From: Paraburkholderia phytofirmans PsJN
GTDB taxonomy: Bacteria > Pseudomonadota > Gammaproteobacteria > Burkholderiales > Burkholderiaceae
Reading direction: 5' to 3'
Assembly: GCF_000020125.1 (NCBI RefSeq)
Contig: NC_010681.1
Coordinates: 1,116,001-1,180,000, forward strand
Length of the DNA: 64,000 nucleotides
Part shown: positions 46,955 to 58,026 of the stretch, one piece after another
How the letters are laid out: each line of letters starts with the position of its first letter
How positions within the stretch are numbered: position 1 is the first letter of the stretch
The notes under the pieces: model-generated
Databases searched by the model: none
The model's input: only the letters and a program-made list of their open reading frames with translations
What the model was told of the DNA's origin: nothing
Position numbers and translations under genes: made by a program

Positions 46955-47872
46955 TTACTGCTCGGTAATGCGCAGATCCGGATTGTTGCGCGCCAGTTCG
47001 GTCACCCACTCAATGAAAGCACGCAGCCGCGAACTCAGATTGCGGCGATGCGCGTAGAGCACCGAAAGCGGCGTGCCGGGGCTCGTGTAGCCGGTGAGAA
47101 TTTCCTTCAGCGCGCCTTGCGCGATCAGGTCGGCGACCATGAAGCGCGACGGCTGAATAATGCCGTGCCCGAGCGCGGCCGCACCGATATAGACCGAGCC
47201 GTCGTTCACCGCGAGTACGCTCTTCAGCGACACTTTGGCGATCTCGCCATCCACCTGGTATTCGAACGGGAACGTTCTGCCGGTGCGCGCCGACACGTAG
47301 TTGACCGCACGGTGCTCGCTCAATTCCTCGAGCGTGGTCGGCTCGCCGTATTTCTCCAGATACGCCGGCGACGCGCACGTGACGATTCGCGCCTGACCGA
47401 TCCGCCGCGCGACGAGACTCGACTCTTCCGGCGTGCCCATGCGGATCACGCAATCCACGCCGTCCTGAATCAGATCGATGTTGCGGTCGGCGAGGCCGAG
47501 CCGTACGTCGATCTCGGGGTATTGCCGGTAGAAATCGTCGAGCGCGGGCAGCAGCAGCGCGCGCGCCAACGTGCCGGACGTATCCACGCGGATCGTGCCC
47601 GCCGGATTTTCGCGCTTGTTCGACAGCGACGATTCGGCGTCGGTCACTTCGGCGAGGATGCGCACGCAGCGCTCGTAGAACAGCGCGCCGTCTTCGGTGA
47701 CGCTGACCTGGCGCGTCGAACGATTCAGCAGACGCACGCCGACGTGTTCCTCCAGCGCCTGGATGGTACGGCTGACTTTGGCGCGGGGCAGGTCGAGCGA
47801 CTCGGATACTTTGGTGAAGCTGTTCGCCTCGACCACACGCGTAAATATCTCCATGGCTTCGAAACGGTCCAT
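46955..47872 (-). CDS. LysR-family transcriptional regulator
   Basis: 305-aa LysR regulator. The winged helix (residues 1-60, FTKVSESLDLPRAKVSRTIQALEEHVG) is followed by a periplasmic-binding-like effector domain. The sequence belongs to the common MDRFEAMEIFTRVVE subgroup, whose targets are not predictable by sequence. The neighbours across the divergent side (glutathione S-transferase is on the same strand) do not reveal a target. Confidence 0.85.
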   Translation of the reverse strand: MDRFEAMEIFTRVVEANSFTKVSESLDLPRAKVSRTIQALEEHVGVRLLNRSTRQVSVTEDGALFYERCVRILAEVTDAESSLSNKRENPAGTIRVDTSGTLARALLLPALDDFYRQYPEIDVRLGLADRNIDLIQDGVDCVIRMGTPEESSLVARRIGQARIVTCASPAYLEKYGEPTTLEELSEHRAVNYVSARTGRTFPFEYQVDGEIAKVSLKSVLAVNDGSVYIGAAALGHGIIQPSRFMVADLIAQGALKEILTGYTSPGTPLSVLYAHRRNLSSRLRAFIEWVTELARNNPDLRITEQ

Positions 47873-48010
47873 GTTTTGCCTTAAGGTTGATTGGCGGAAG
47901 TAGGTTTCGAAGTGAAGTGTATAGGTTGGGAAATTTGTTGTGGCAAACCGTTAGGGTTGACGTGGCACGGGCGCTCGTCTTTTTGCGCGACACGAGCGCG
48001 CAGCCGCTCG

Positions 48011-48670
48011 TTAATCACGGTCCGGCGCGCCAAGTGGGAAGTACGCGCGATACGGGCGCGCTTCGTCCACCGCGCGGGCAAACGACGGCCGCGCCAGCAG
48101 GCGCTTGCGGTAGGCGCGCACGTGCGGGAACGCCGGGCCGATGGCGTGCGTCCAGTCGGCGTAAAACAGGAACGGCGCCGCGCCGCAATCGGCGAGACTG
48201 AAGGCGTCGCCGGCGGCCCATTCGCGCTCCGCCATCACCTTGTCCAGCCAGCCGTACGCGGTGTCGAGCATGGCGCGCGCATCGGCGACGGCGTGCGGGT
48301 CGCGCTCCGCCTCGGGACGCATGCTGTCGTAGACGATCTTTTGCTGCGGCGTCGAGATGTAGTTGTCGAAGAAGCGGTCCATGCTGCGCACTTCCAGCGC
48401 GGCGCGGGCGTCGGCCGGCAGCAGCGACACCGGGCCGGGGTGGTACAGGCCCAGATACTCGATGATGACGCTCGCCTCCATGACGGTCCGGCTGCCGTCG
48501 ACCAGCACCGGAAAGCGCTTGATCGGCCACAGCGCGGCGAATTCGGCCATGACTTCCGGGTCGTCGTGCGCCAGCAGGCGCAACTCGAACGGCGTGGCGT
48601 TTTCGTAGAGCGCGGTCAACGCCTTTTGGCAGTAGGAGGAGAAGGGATGGGCGTAAAGCTTCAGGGGCAT
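48011..48670 (-). CDS. Glutathione S-transferase family protein
   Basis: 219-aa protein. Thioredoxin-like N-domain KLYAHPFSSYCQKALTAL carries the usual serine/tyrosine region and a Cys, FPVLVDG-(x)-VMEASVIIEYL forms the cis-proline and glutathione-binding block. A helical C-domain follows (GDAFSLADCGAAPFLFYADW). The ATG at 48670 has an AAGG about 8 bases ahead; a GTG three codons earlier is possible. Substrate unknown. Confidence 0.85.
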   Translation of the reverse strand: MPLKLYAHPFSSYCQKALTALYENATPFELRLLAHDDPEVMAEFAALWPIKRFPVLVDGSRTVMEASVIIEYLGLYHPGPVSLLPADARAALEVRSMDRFFDNYISTPQQKIVYDSMRPEAERDPHAVADARAMLDTAYGWLDKVMAEREWAAGDAFSLADCGAAPFLFYADWTHAIGPAFPHVRAYRKRLLARPSFARAVDEARPYRAYFPLGAPDRD

Positions 48671-48948
48671 CGTGGTCACCTTGGAGGGTTAGTGATTGTT
48701 GTGGCACGAGAACGGCCGGAGCGGCCGGTTTATCCCACGACGAGCAGGAGCCGCGCAAATCGACAATCACGACGCTTCCTCTAACCCACATTCGCTACGT
48801 TAAAACGTCACAAAGTTAAGAAGAAAGATGGTGTAACATTTGAAAACTTTGTAAGAGACGCCGACGTGACCGGATCAATGGCGCAACAGAAGCAGCCCGG
48901 GACGTCGCTTAACGAATAACGAAAAATTCGACGTACGGGGAGCTTCAC
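48671..48948. other. Region between glutathione S-transferase and fliD
   Basis: 278 bases. GCCGACGT (48860-48867) with a poor TGAAAACT 11 bp upstream weakly recalls a FliA (sigma-28) promoter for fliD. GGGGAG lies 7 bases before the fliD ATG. The rest holds nothing I can support. Confidence 0.35.
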
Positions 48949-50457
48949 ATGTCCAGCATCACTTCCTCGGTGAATAGCGCGACGGCCAACGCGCAAAGCC
49001 AGGTGCAGCAAGCGGCGCAATCCATTATCAGCGGTTCGACCGGCAATTCGTCGATGGATGTGGCGAGCTTGGTCTCGGTGCTCGTCAACGCCAAAACGGC
49101 GGGTCAGGCGGCGTCGTTGCAGGCCCGGCAGACTAGCGACAACACGACATTGTCCGCGTACGGCGCGCTCACTTCGGCGTTGTCCGCCTTGCAGGCGGCG
49201 ATTAAAAATCTGTCGGACGGCACCACCTTGTCCACCTTCGCGGCCACCGCGAGCGGCAAGGGCCTCGACCCGAAAGCGGGCCCCGGCGCGGTGGCCGGCA
49301 GCTATGCGATCGACGTGACGCAGATCGCCTCGTCGCAGAGCCTGGCGTCGGCGGCGTTCGGCGCGACGACGAAACTCGGCACCGGCACGTTGACGATCTC
49401 GGTCGGCGGCAAGCCGATGGACGTCTCCATCGACAGCACCAACAACACGTTGAGCGGCATCGCCAGCGCGATCAACAAGGCGTCCAACAATCCGGGCGTG
49501 ACTGCGACGATCGTGACCGGCACCGGCGGCGCTCACCTCGTGCTGCGCTCGGCCACCACCGGCTCGGGCAACACGATCAACGTGGCCACCAGCAACGTAC
49601 AGAACGACGCGGGCCTGTCGAGCCTCGGCGTGACTTCGACACCCGGCGCGAACGGCGGAGCGTCCACGATCGTGTCGTCGGATGCCGGCAATGCGTGGCG
49701 TCAGAGCGAAGTGGCGCAGGACGCGTTGGTGACCATCGGCGGGATCGCGGCGCGCAGTGCCAACAATGCCGTGACCGATGCGATTGACGGCGTCACGCTG
49801 AATCTGTCGGCCGCGTCGGTCGGCAGTCCGCAAACGCTGACGATCGCGCCCGACACCACCGCGCAGAACACGGCCATCACAAACTTCGCCAACCTGTACA
49901 ACACGGTGGTCACCACGATCGGCAAGTTGTCCTCGTACGACAAATCGTCGAAGACGGGCGGTGCACTGCTTGGAGACTCGACGCTGCTGACGGTGAAGAA
50001 TGCGTTGGCGTCGATCATCGCCGGCGGCGTGGGTAAGGGCACTTCCGTAGTGAGCCTCGGGCACATCGGCATCACGCTGAAGGGCGATCCCGCGGACGGC
50101 ACGCTGGTCGTCGACAACGCCAAACTGACGACAGCGCTCAATAGCAGCCCAGCGCAAGTTTCCGCGCTGTTCAACTCGACCGACGGCGTCGGCGCCAAAC
50201 TGAACAAGAGCATCGACGAGTTCACGCGGACGGGCGGCATCATCGACACGCGCAACAACGCGCTCAACGCCGACCTGAAAAGCGTCACCGCGCAGCAGAC
50301 CAAGCTGAGCGACTACGCCACGCAATTGACGAAGCAGTATCAGAGCCAATTCACCGCGCTGAACACGTTGATGGCGACCATGAACAACAACTCGGCCTAT
50401 CTGACGGCGCTATTCGGCGGCTCAAAGAGCGCGGGCGCGCTGGCGACCAACAAGTAG
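48949..50457 (+). CDS. fliD: Flagellar filament-capping protein FliD, isolated copy
   Basis: 502-aa FliD-type protein. The N-terminal region (VASLVSVLVNAKTAGQAASLQARQT) and the C-terminal heptad-rich coiled coil (residues 415-480) match the hook-associated protein 2 family. The middle is Ala/Gly/Ser/Thr-rich, and IDVTQIASSQSLAS is typical. It would cap the growing filament. No flagellin, fliS or other flagellar gene is nearby, which is unusual. A regular sigma-28 promoter is not clear. Confidence 0.85.
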   Translation: MSSITSSVNSATANAQSQVQQAAQSIISGSTGNSSMDVASLVSVLVNAKTAGQAASLQARQTSDNTTLSAYGALTSALSALQAAIKNLSDGTTLSTFAATASGKGLDPKAGPGAVAGSYAIDVTQIASSQSLASAAFGATTKLGTGTLTISVGGKPMDVSIDSTNNTLSGIASAINKASNNPGVTATIVTGTGGAHLVLRSATTGSGNTINVATSNVQNDAGLSSLGVTSTPGANGGASTIVSSDAGNAWRQSEVAQDALVTIGGIAARSANNAVTDAIDGVTLNLSAASVGSPQTLTIAPDTTAQNTAITNFANLYNTVVTTIGKLSSYDKSSKTGGALLGDSTLLTVKNALASIIAGGVGKGTSVVSLGHIGITLKGDPADGTLVVDNAKLTTALNSSPAQVSALFNSTDGVGAKLNKSIDEFTRTGGIIDTRNNALNADLKSVTAQQTKLSDYATQLTKQYQSQFTALNTLMATMNNNSAYLTALFGGSKSAGALATNK

Positions 50458-50468
50458 TTCGAATGAGC

Positions 50469-50509
50469 CGGCGGCGCGTTGCCTGTCAGAGGGCAATGCG
50501 CCGCCGTTT
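50469..50509. terminator. Probable terminator between fliD and the TRIC-like gene
   Basis: CGGCGGCGCGTTGCC, 8-base loop, GGCAATGCGCCGCCG: a 15-bp stem with one G-T pair, followed by TTTGG. The T-run is short. Confidence 0.6.
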
Positions 50510-50523
50510 GGCGTTTCATATGG

Positions 50524-51147
50524 TCAATGCGGCAAGCGCACATTGAACCGGAATGTCAGGAGCCGTGCGAGCAGGATGAAGGCGGTGGCGATCAGCACGC
50601 TATAGACCGTGTCGAATTCGATGTAATCCAGCAGCACATACAGCCAGCAGCCCACGAACGCACACGTGGCGTACGGCCGCGAGTCGCGCAGGATCAGCGG
50701 CACTTCGTTGCACAACACATCGCGGATCACGCCGCCGAAAACGCCCGTCAGCACGCCCATCATCACCGAGGTGAACCACGGCATTTGCGCATCGTGCGCG
50801 ATCGACGTGCCTCCTATGCTGAACAGCCCCAGCCCGATCGCATCCGCCACCAGCAGAACCCGCTCGGAAAAGAGCCGCGAGGTCATTTTCAGAAGAGTCG
50901 GCGCGAACAGCGACATCACGAAGATCGCGATCAGATAACCTTGATGCTCGACCCAGTAGAAGGGCCGTCGCTCCAGCAGCACGTCGCGCAACGTGCCGCC
51001 GCCGAAGGCCGTGGCGATCGCGACCAGAAACGTGCCCACGGCGTCGAGCCGGCGGGTTCTGGCTTCGATGAAACCGGAAATGGCGTACGCGAAAATCGCC
51101 AGCGCCTCCATGATGGTCAGCGCGAGGGTAAGCCTCGGATGGATCAC
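50524..51147 (-). CDS. TRIC-like (YicG/UPF0126) membrane protein
   Basis: 207-aa inner-membrane protein of about seven helices with two repeated halves, each with a glycine-rich block: ATAFGGGTLRDVLLERRPF and VFGGVIRDVLCNEVPLILR. This is the trimeric intracellular cation channel family; a potassium channel role is known only for some members. The start is a GTG at 51147, 10 bases after the Smr gene stop; ATG at 51111 is possible. Confidence 0.85.
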   Translation of the reverse strand: MIHPRLTLALTIMEALAIFAYAISGFIEARTRRLDAVGTFLVAIATAFGGGTLRDVLLERRPFYWVEHQGYLIAIFVMSLFAPTLLKMTSRLFSERVLLVADAIGLGLFSIGGTSIAHDAQMPWFTSVMMGVLTGVFGGVIRDVLCNEVPLILRDSRPYATCAFVGCWLYVLLDYIEFDTVYSVLIATAFILLARLLTFRFNVRLPH

Positions 51148-51157
51148 TGTGGCTCCG

Positions 51158-51916
51158 TCAGGCTTTGGGGTGAGCCGGCAGTGCGCCAGGCTGCAACAGC
51201 ACGACCACCGCGCCGGCGCCGCCGTCATGCGGACGCGCCTGACAGAACGCGATGACCTCGGACTTCTGCACGAGCCACGCGCGAACTTTGCCCTTCAGTA
51301 CCGGTTCCTTGCCGATCGATCCCAGGCCCTTGCCGTGAATCACGCGCAAACACCGCAAGCCGCGCTTCACCGACTCGCGGATGAACTCCGCCAGCGCCTC
51401 GCGCGCCTCCTCGCGCCGCATGCCGTGCAGGTCGATTTGCGCCTGCACGATCCAGTCGCCGCGCCGCAGTTTGCGCACGACTTCCTGACTCATGCCGGGG
51501 CGGCAGTAGGACAGCGTCTCGTCGGTTTCGAGGAGGATTTCCGGGTCGAACTCGTCGGAGATCGCTTCGTGGAGCACGGCTTCTTCGTCGAGTTTGGTTT
51601 GCACCGGGAGCGGCGGCGGAGGATTGCGCGGCAGCGTGGCGCGCGGCGGCACGGCCAGCGGTGCAACCGCGCCGATCTCGCGGCGGAACAGATCGGCGTC
51701 TGCCGAGGCTTCGCGCTGCGCGGCAGCGGCAGCTACCCGTTCGCGTTCGCGCCGTTGCGTGTCGACTTTGAGCGCGTCACGCAATGCGCCGAGGCCGGCG
51801 AGGCCGGCCGCCGGATCGAGCCTCGGTTTGTCGGTGGGAGCAGCCGGTTCGGGCGCGGGCCGCGCGACGGCGCGCGCGCGCTTCGGTTCGCTCGGATGGG
51901 GCTGGTTCTTCGGCAT
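51158..51916 (-). CDS. Smr-domain protein
   Basis: 252-aa protein. The N-terminal half is Pro/Arg-rich and disordered; the C-terminal Smr (MutS-related) domain is near residues 165-240 with IDLHGMRREEA and the HGKGLGS motif. Smr domains often cleave DNA or RNA, or bind nucleic acid. The ATG at 51916 is chosen. It precedes the TRIC-like gene by 10 bases. Confidence 0.85.
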   Translation of the reverse strand: MPKNQPHPSEPKRARAVARPAPEPAAPTDKPRLDPAAGLAGLGALRDALKVDTQRRERERVAAAAAQREASADADLFRREIGAVAPLAVPPRATLPRNPPPPLPVQTKLDEEAVLHEAISDEFDPEILLETDETLSYCRPGMSQEVVRKLRRGDWIVQAQIDLHGMRREEAREALAEFIRESVKRGLRCLRVIHGKGLGSIGKEPVLKGKVRAWLVQKSEVIAFCQARPHDGGAGAVVVLLQPGALPAHPKA

Positions 51917-51988
51917 ATGGGGTGAGACACGCAGAAAAAAGTAGGTCGGTCGCGCGATGGTTTTCTTGCGACCGGAAGACCGGAATGC

Positions 51989-52023
51989 AAAAAGGCCGCC
52001 GGCTTGGCAGCCGCGGCCTTCTT
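51989..52023 (-). terminator. Rho-independent terminator after trxB
   Basis: On the minus strand AAGGCCGC, a loop, GCGGCCTTTTT; about 75 bases past the trxB stop. Confidence 0.85.
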
Positions 52024-52096
52024 TCAAGCTGGCGGCCGGGCCATGCCCAGCCGCCATTTTACCGTCGCGCTCCGGATCGCAGTCTGGCGCGGGCGA

Positions 52097-53442
<1,346 letters not shown>

Positions 53443-55755
53443 ATGGCAAAAGCTCCCTATTCCGCGAGCGCGCAGGCATTGCCGCACCGCATGTCGCGCC
53501 TTTTCACCGAAATCCGCTGGATCCTGCAGGTGGCGCTTGGCGTTTTCCTGCTCATGGCGCTCGTCAGCTACAGCCGCCGCGATCCGAGTTGGACCCATGC
53601 CGCGCAGGTCGACCATATCGCCAACTGGGCGGGCCGCGTCGGCGCGTGGACGTCCGACATTCTGCTGCTGCTGTTCGGCCTGTCCGCCTACTGGTGGATC
53701 GTGCTGCTCGGCCGCCATATCTCCGCGAACTACAAGCGCATCACCCGTCACGAGGAAGAGCAGGAAGACGCGCCGCGCGAAAGCTGGCTTGCCGACGCGT
53801 TCGCTTTCATGCTGGTCCTGCTGGCCTGCGACGGCATCGAAGCACTGCGCATGTGGTCGCTGAAAGTGCAGTTGCCACGCGCGCCGGGCGGCGTGATCGG
53901 CGAGGCGGTTGCGCGCGGCGTGTCGCATGCACTGGGTTTCACGGGCGGCACGCTGGCGCTTTTGATCGTGCTCGGTATCGGTTTGTCGCTGTATTTCCGT
54001 TTTTCGTGGCTTTCGGTGTCGGAGAAGGTCGGCGAATCGATCATCTCCGCGGTGACGTTTGCCAAGCTGCGCCGTGAGGCCGACCGTGACCGCAAGCTGG
54101 GCGAAGCGGCTGCGGTCAAGCGCGAGGGCAAGGTCGAGAAGGGCCGCGTGCGGATCGAGGAACACGAGCCGGTCATGATCGTGCCGCCGGTCGTCACGCC
54201 GGCCAAGTCGGAGCGCGTCGAGAAGGAGCGGCAAGTGCCGCTCTTCACAGACCTGCCGGGCGATTCCACCTTGCCGCCTATTTCGCTGCTCGATGCCGCG
54301 CCCGCCGCGCAGGAAACCATCTCGGCGGATACGCTGGAATTCACCTCGCGGCTGATCGAGAAAAAGCTCAAGGACTTCGGCGTCGAAGTGAGCGTGGTCG
54401 CGGCGTATCCCGGCCCAGTGGTCACGCGTTATGAGATCGAGCCGGCTACCGGCGTGAAGGGCAGCCAGATCGTGGGTCTTGCCAAGGACCTCGCGCGTTC
54501 GCTGTCGCTCGTGTCGATTCGCGTGGTCGAAACCATTCCGGGCAAGAATTTCATGGCGCTGGAATTGCCGAACCAGCGTCGTCAGACCGTGAGTCTCTCC
54601 GAGATTCTTGGCTCGGCGGTTTATGCGGATGCGGCGTCGCCGCTCACCATGGGCCTCGGTAAAGACATCGGCGGCAAGCCGGTGTGCGCCGATCTCGCGA
54701 AGATGCCGCACTTGCTGGTGGCGGGTACGACGGGCTCGGGCAAGTCGGTCGGTATCAACGCGATGATCCTGTCGCTGCTCTACAAGGCGAGCGCGGAGCA
54801 GGTCCGCATGATCCTGATCGATCCGAAGATGCTCGAAATGAGCGTGTACGAAGGCATTCCGCATCTGCTGTGTCCGGTGGTGACGGACATGCGCCAGGCC
54901 GGTCACGCGCTCAACTGGGCGGTGGCCGAGATGGAACGCCGCTACAAACTCATGAGCAAGCTCGGCGTTCGTAACCTCGCCGGCTACAACAACAAGATCG
55001 ACGAAGCCGCCAAACGGGAAGAAAAACTGCCGAATCCGTTCAGCCTCACGCCAGACGATCCGGAGCCGCTCACGCGTCTGCCGAACATCGTCGTGGTGAT
55101 CGACGAACTGGCCGACCTGATGATGGTGGTCGGCAAGAAGGTGGAAGAGTTGATCGCGCGGATCGCACAGAAAGCGCGTGCGGCCGGCATTCACCTGATT
55201 CTCGCGACGCAGCGTCCGTCGGTGGATGTGATCACCGGCCTCATCAAGGCCAACGTGCCAACGCGGATGGCTTTCCAGGTGTCGTCCAAGATCGACTCGC
55301 GCACGATTCTCGACCAGCAGGGCGCGGAGTCGCTGCTCGGCATGGGTGACATGCTGTATCTGCCGCCGGGCAGCGGCTTGCCGGTGCGCGTGCACGGCGC
55401 GTTCGTGTCGGACGAGGAAGTGCACCGCGTCGTCGACAAACTCAAGGAACAGGGCGAGCCGAACTACATCGAGGGCATTCTCGAAGGCGGCGTGACGGGC
55501 GAGGGCGACGAAGGCTCCGCGGGCGCCGGAGGAACCGGATCGGGTGACGGCGAGTCGGACCCGTTATACGACCAGGCGGTCGATGTGGTGCTGAAGAATC
55601 GCCGTGCGTCGATCTCGCTGGTGCAACGGCATTTGCGCATCGGCTATAACCGCGCGGCCCGCCTGCTCGAGCAGATGGAAAACTCGGGCGTGGTGTCGGC
55701 GATGTCGTCGAACGGCAATCGCGAGATTCTGGCGCCGGCGCGGGAAGCGGAATAG
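53443..55755 (+). CDS. ftsK: DNA translocase FtsK
   Basis: 770-aa cell-division DNA pump. Four membrane helices in the first ~190 residues, a short charged linker, then the motor with Walker [11 protein letters not shown] near residue 430 and Walker [12 protein letters not shown] near 550. The C-terminal gamma domain ([37 protein letters not shown], split here: [10 protein letters not shown] and [11 protein letters not shown]) reads KOPS-like sites and activates XerCD. The linker is much shorter than in E. coli. The ATG at 53443 matches the family N-terminus. Confidence 0.95.
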   Translation: MAKAPYSASAQALPHRMSRLFTEIRWILQVALGVFLLMALVSYSRRDPSWTHAAQVDHIANWAGRVGAWTSDILLLLFGLSAYWWIVLLGRHISANYKRITRHEEEQEDAPRESWLADAFAFMLVLLACDGIEALRMWSLKVQLPRAPGGVIGEAVARGVSHALGFTGGTLALLIVLGIGLSLYFRFSWLSVSEKVGESIISAVTFAKLRREADRDRKLGEAAAVKREGKVEKGRVRIEEHEPVMIVPPVVTPAKSERVEKERQVPLFTDLPGDSTLPPISLLDAAPAAQETISADTLEFTSRLIEKKLKDFGVEVSVVAAYPGPVVTRYEIEPATGVKGSQIVGLAKDLARSLSLVSIRVVETIPGKNFMALELPNQRRQTVSLSEILGSAVYADAASPLTMGLGKDIGGKPVCADLAKMPHLLVAGTTGSGKSVGINAMILSLLYKASAEQVRMILIDPKMLEMSVYEGIPHLLCPVVTDMRQAGHALNWAVAEMERRYKLMSKLGVRNLAGYNNKIDEAAKREEKLPNPFSLTPDDPEPLTRLPNIVVVIDELADLMMVVGKKVEELIARIAQKARAAGIHLILATQRPSVDVITGLIKANVPTRMAFQVSSKIDSRTILDQQGAESLLGMGDMLYLPPGSGLPVRVHGAFVSDEEVHRVVDKLKEQGEPNYIEGILEGGVTGEGDEGSAGAGGTGSGDGESDPLYDQAVDVVLKNRRASISLVQRHLRIGYNRAARLLEQMENSGVVSAMSSNGNREILAPAREAE

Positions 55756-56119
55756 AACGAAGGGCAGCGAGTTCGCAGCGCGGCGGCGAGTGCGCTGTCG
55801 GCTGCGAGACGTGGACGCTTCTTTACCGCAACCGAAGGCAAGCCACGCCACGCTCTGTGGCGTTGAGGCATTGCCACCGCCGTCGAAAGGCACATTTGGC
55901 GAGCCATGCCTTGTGGCGTTAAAAGGCCGGTCGCTACCCTAAGGCTCGTTTAAGGCGGGCTGGCTAAGCTGTTCATGGTGCGCCTGAGTACAGCGCCGAT
56001 GGGTAGCGCGCTCGCTGGGACTGCTGCGATCCCTCGCCAATATGGGCACGCAGACATTGCCCAATGCGCAAGCAAGCGGTCACGACCGCTCAACGAATTC
56101 AATCAAGGGAGAAAACTAC
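55756..56119. other. Region between ftsK and lolA
   Basis: 364 bases. One short hairpin ACGCCAC-GCTCT-GTGGCGT (55845-55863) without a T-run, and a degenerate second copy near 55905-55920. The lolA ribosome-binding site AAGGGAGA is near 56104. No gene is supported. Confidence 0.4.
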
Positions 56120-56854
56120 ATGCAGCTATTCGCGCAGAAGTACGCTCGAGAGAATGCTCAACCCGGCCGAATCGGCCAGCTTGCCCGCACCTTGGTGCGT
56201 GGGGTAGGCAGCGTGGCGATCGGCGCGTCGGTGCTGTTCGCGTCGCAGGCGTTCGCCAGCGGCACCGAGCAACTGAAGGCGTTCGTCGCGCAAGTGCATT
56301 CGGCGCGCGGCACCTTCGTCCAGCAGGAAGTGCGGGCGCCGAGCAAGGCGCAAGGCGCGAGCGGCACGTTGTCGACCCAGGGGGCGGGCAAAACCGGCAC
56401 GTCGAGCGGCACCTTCACGTTCGCGCGTCCCGGAAAGTTCATCTGGCAATACGAGAAACCGTATGCCCAGTTGCTGCAAGCAGACGGCGACAAGCTCTAC
56501 GTCTATGACAAGGATCTGAATCAGGTGACGGTGCGCAGCCTCGGCGGCGCACTCGGCGCGAGCCCGGCCGCGATCCTGTTTGGCAGCAACGATCTCGACA
56601 AGAACTTCACGCTGCGCGACGCGGGTGTGAAAGCGGGCATCGACTGGCTCGAACTTACGCCGAAGGCGAAAGACACGCAGTTCCAGCGCGTGGGCATCGG
56701 CTTCAAGGACGGCAATCTCGAAGCGATGGAATTGCACGACGTGTTCGGCAACGTGACGCTGCTGACCTTCTCGAACATTCAGAAGAATCCGCCGCTGCCG
56801 GCCGATGCGTTCAAGTTCACGGTGCCGAAGGGCGCGGACGTGATCAACGGATAA
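56120..56854 (+). CDS. lolA: Outer-membrane lipoprotein carrier LolA
   Basis: 244-aa periplasmic chaperone that carries lipoproteins from LolCDE to LolB. A long N-terminal extension leads into the hydrophobic signal ([17 protein letters not shown]). The LolA region shows [30 protein letters not shown] and [20 protein letters not shown]. The ATG at 56120 follows a good Shine-Dalgarno sequence. Confidence 0.92.
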   Translation: MQLFAQKYARENAQPGRIGQLARTLVRGVGSVAIGASVLFASQAFASGTEQLKAFVAQVHSARGTFVQQEVRAPSKAQGASGTLSTQGAGKTGTSSGTFTFARPGKFIWQYEKPYAQLLQADGDKLYVYDKDLNQVTVRSLGGALGASPAAILFGSNDLDKNFTLRDAGVKAGIDWLELTPKAKDTQFQRVGIGFKDGNLEAMELHDVFGNVTLLTFSNIQKNPPLPADAFKFTVPKGADVING

Positions 56855-56886
56855 GCCGTTACGCAGTTGGAATGCGATTGGCACAG

Positions 56887-56912
56887 AAGCCGCGCCGTGA
56901 GCGCGGCTTTTT
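56887..56912 (+). terminator. Rho-independent terminator after lolA
   Basis: AAGCCGCGC, CGTGA loop, GCGCGGCTTTTTC. It separates lolA from the convergent LysR gene. Confidence 0.85.
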
Positions 56913-56934
56913 CATTGCGCGCGTGAGTTGTCCA

Positions 56935-57855
56935 CTATTCGTCCACTTCCAGCACCTGCACCGGATGCGCGGCCTTCATATCGTCGATAAACGCTTCGAC
57001 GATATCCGTTCGATGCTGCCGCGCCCGCGTGACCATATGAAACGCGACGCGGTAACGCATCTGCGCAGGATTCAGCGCGGCGAGCAGCCCTTGCTTGACG
57101 AACGGCGCCGCGAAATGCCCCGGCAGATAGCCGAGGTGATGCCCGGAGAGCACCAGCATTGCGACCGCTTCCATGTTGTCCGCGACGGCGGTGACGTTCT
57201 GCGGCGTGGTCGAACTTTCGGCTTCGGGTAGCGGATAACTGCGCCACGCCCATTCGTGCTGCGCGGCTTCGGCGGGCGGGACATCGCCCGCTTGTGCGAA
57301 CAGCGGGTGACCTTTCGCGCAATACGCGAACTGGTCTTCCGCGAACACCTCGGTATATTCGAGCGACGGCACGCGATGCCAGAAATAGCCGATGCCGATC
57401 TGAATCCGCCCGTTCAGCAGCAACTCCTCCAGTTCGCCCGGCGAGCGCACCAGAATCGAAAACCGCACCGACTGATCGCGCGCCCGGAACCGGCCGATCG
57501 CGTCGCTGATACGCGCGCTCGCCGACACCGGTGTGTGGCCTATCATTCCGATATCGAGCGTGCCGACCAGCTTGCGGCCGACGTTGCGCGCCTGCATGCC
57601 GAAGGTATCGACGGCCGACAGCAGGGCGCGCGCCGCGTCGATGAACTGCTCGCCGCGCGCCGTCAGGCTGAAGCCGCCGCGGCCACGTTCGCACAGCCGG
57701 TAGCCGAGGCGGGTTTCCAGCGTGGCGAGTTGCGTGCTGATGGTCGACTGGCCGACGTTGAGCGTTGCTTGGGCCGGCGAGACGCCGCCCGCATCGACAA
57801 TGGCGAGAAATACGCGGATCAGCCGCAGGTCGAGATCGGTGAGTTGGGAGAACAT
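56935..57855 (-). CDS. LysR-family regulator of the ureohydrolase module
   Basis: 306-aa LysR regulator; winged helix (residues 8-65, VSPAQATLNVGQSTISTQLATLETRLG) and effector domain. It diverges from the agmatinase-family gene with 171 bases between, the usual arrangement of LysR regulators with their targets. A loose inverted repeat GAAGTT-N17-AACTTC (57886-57914) could be its site. In Pseudomonas the LysR protein GbuR controls guanidinobutyrase gbuA in a similar arrangement. Confidence 0.8.
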   Translation of the reverse strand: MFSQLTDLDLRLIRVFLAIVDAGGVSPAQATLNVGQSTISTQLATLETRLGYRLCERGRGGFSLTARGEQFIDAARALLSAVDTFGMQARNVGRKLVGTLDIGMIGHTPVSASARISDAIGRFRARDQSVRFSILVRSPGELEELLLNGRIQIGIGYFWHRVPSLEYTEVFAEDQFAYCAKGHPLFAQAGDVPPAEAAQHEWAWRSYPLPEAESSTTPQNVTAVADNMEAVAMLVLSGHHLGYLPGHFAAPFVKQGLLAALNPAQMRYRVAFHMVTRARQHRTDIVEAFIDDMKAAHPVQVLEVDE

Positions 57856-57885
57856 GCGTCAGGATACATCGCTGAAGATCAATGT

Positions 57886-57914
57886 GAAGTTTATTCCGTC
57901 GGTATTTTAACTTC
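57886..57914. promoter_or_regulatory. Possible LysR-type operator
   Basis: GAAGTT (57886-57891) and AACTTC (57909-57914) form an inverted repeat between the regulator and ureohydrolase starts. It fits the position, but the arms are short. Confidence 0.3.
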
Positions 57915-58026
57915 TGGGAAACTGCTCAAGAATCGAGATTCGCCCGGCAAGGTGCGCTTCTGATGCTTCCCCTCGGCCGGTCTGCACGATTTTGCTTGCT
58001 GCCCCTCTTTTCATTGCCGAGACACG

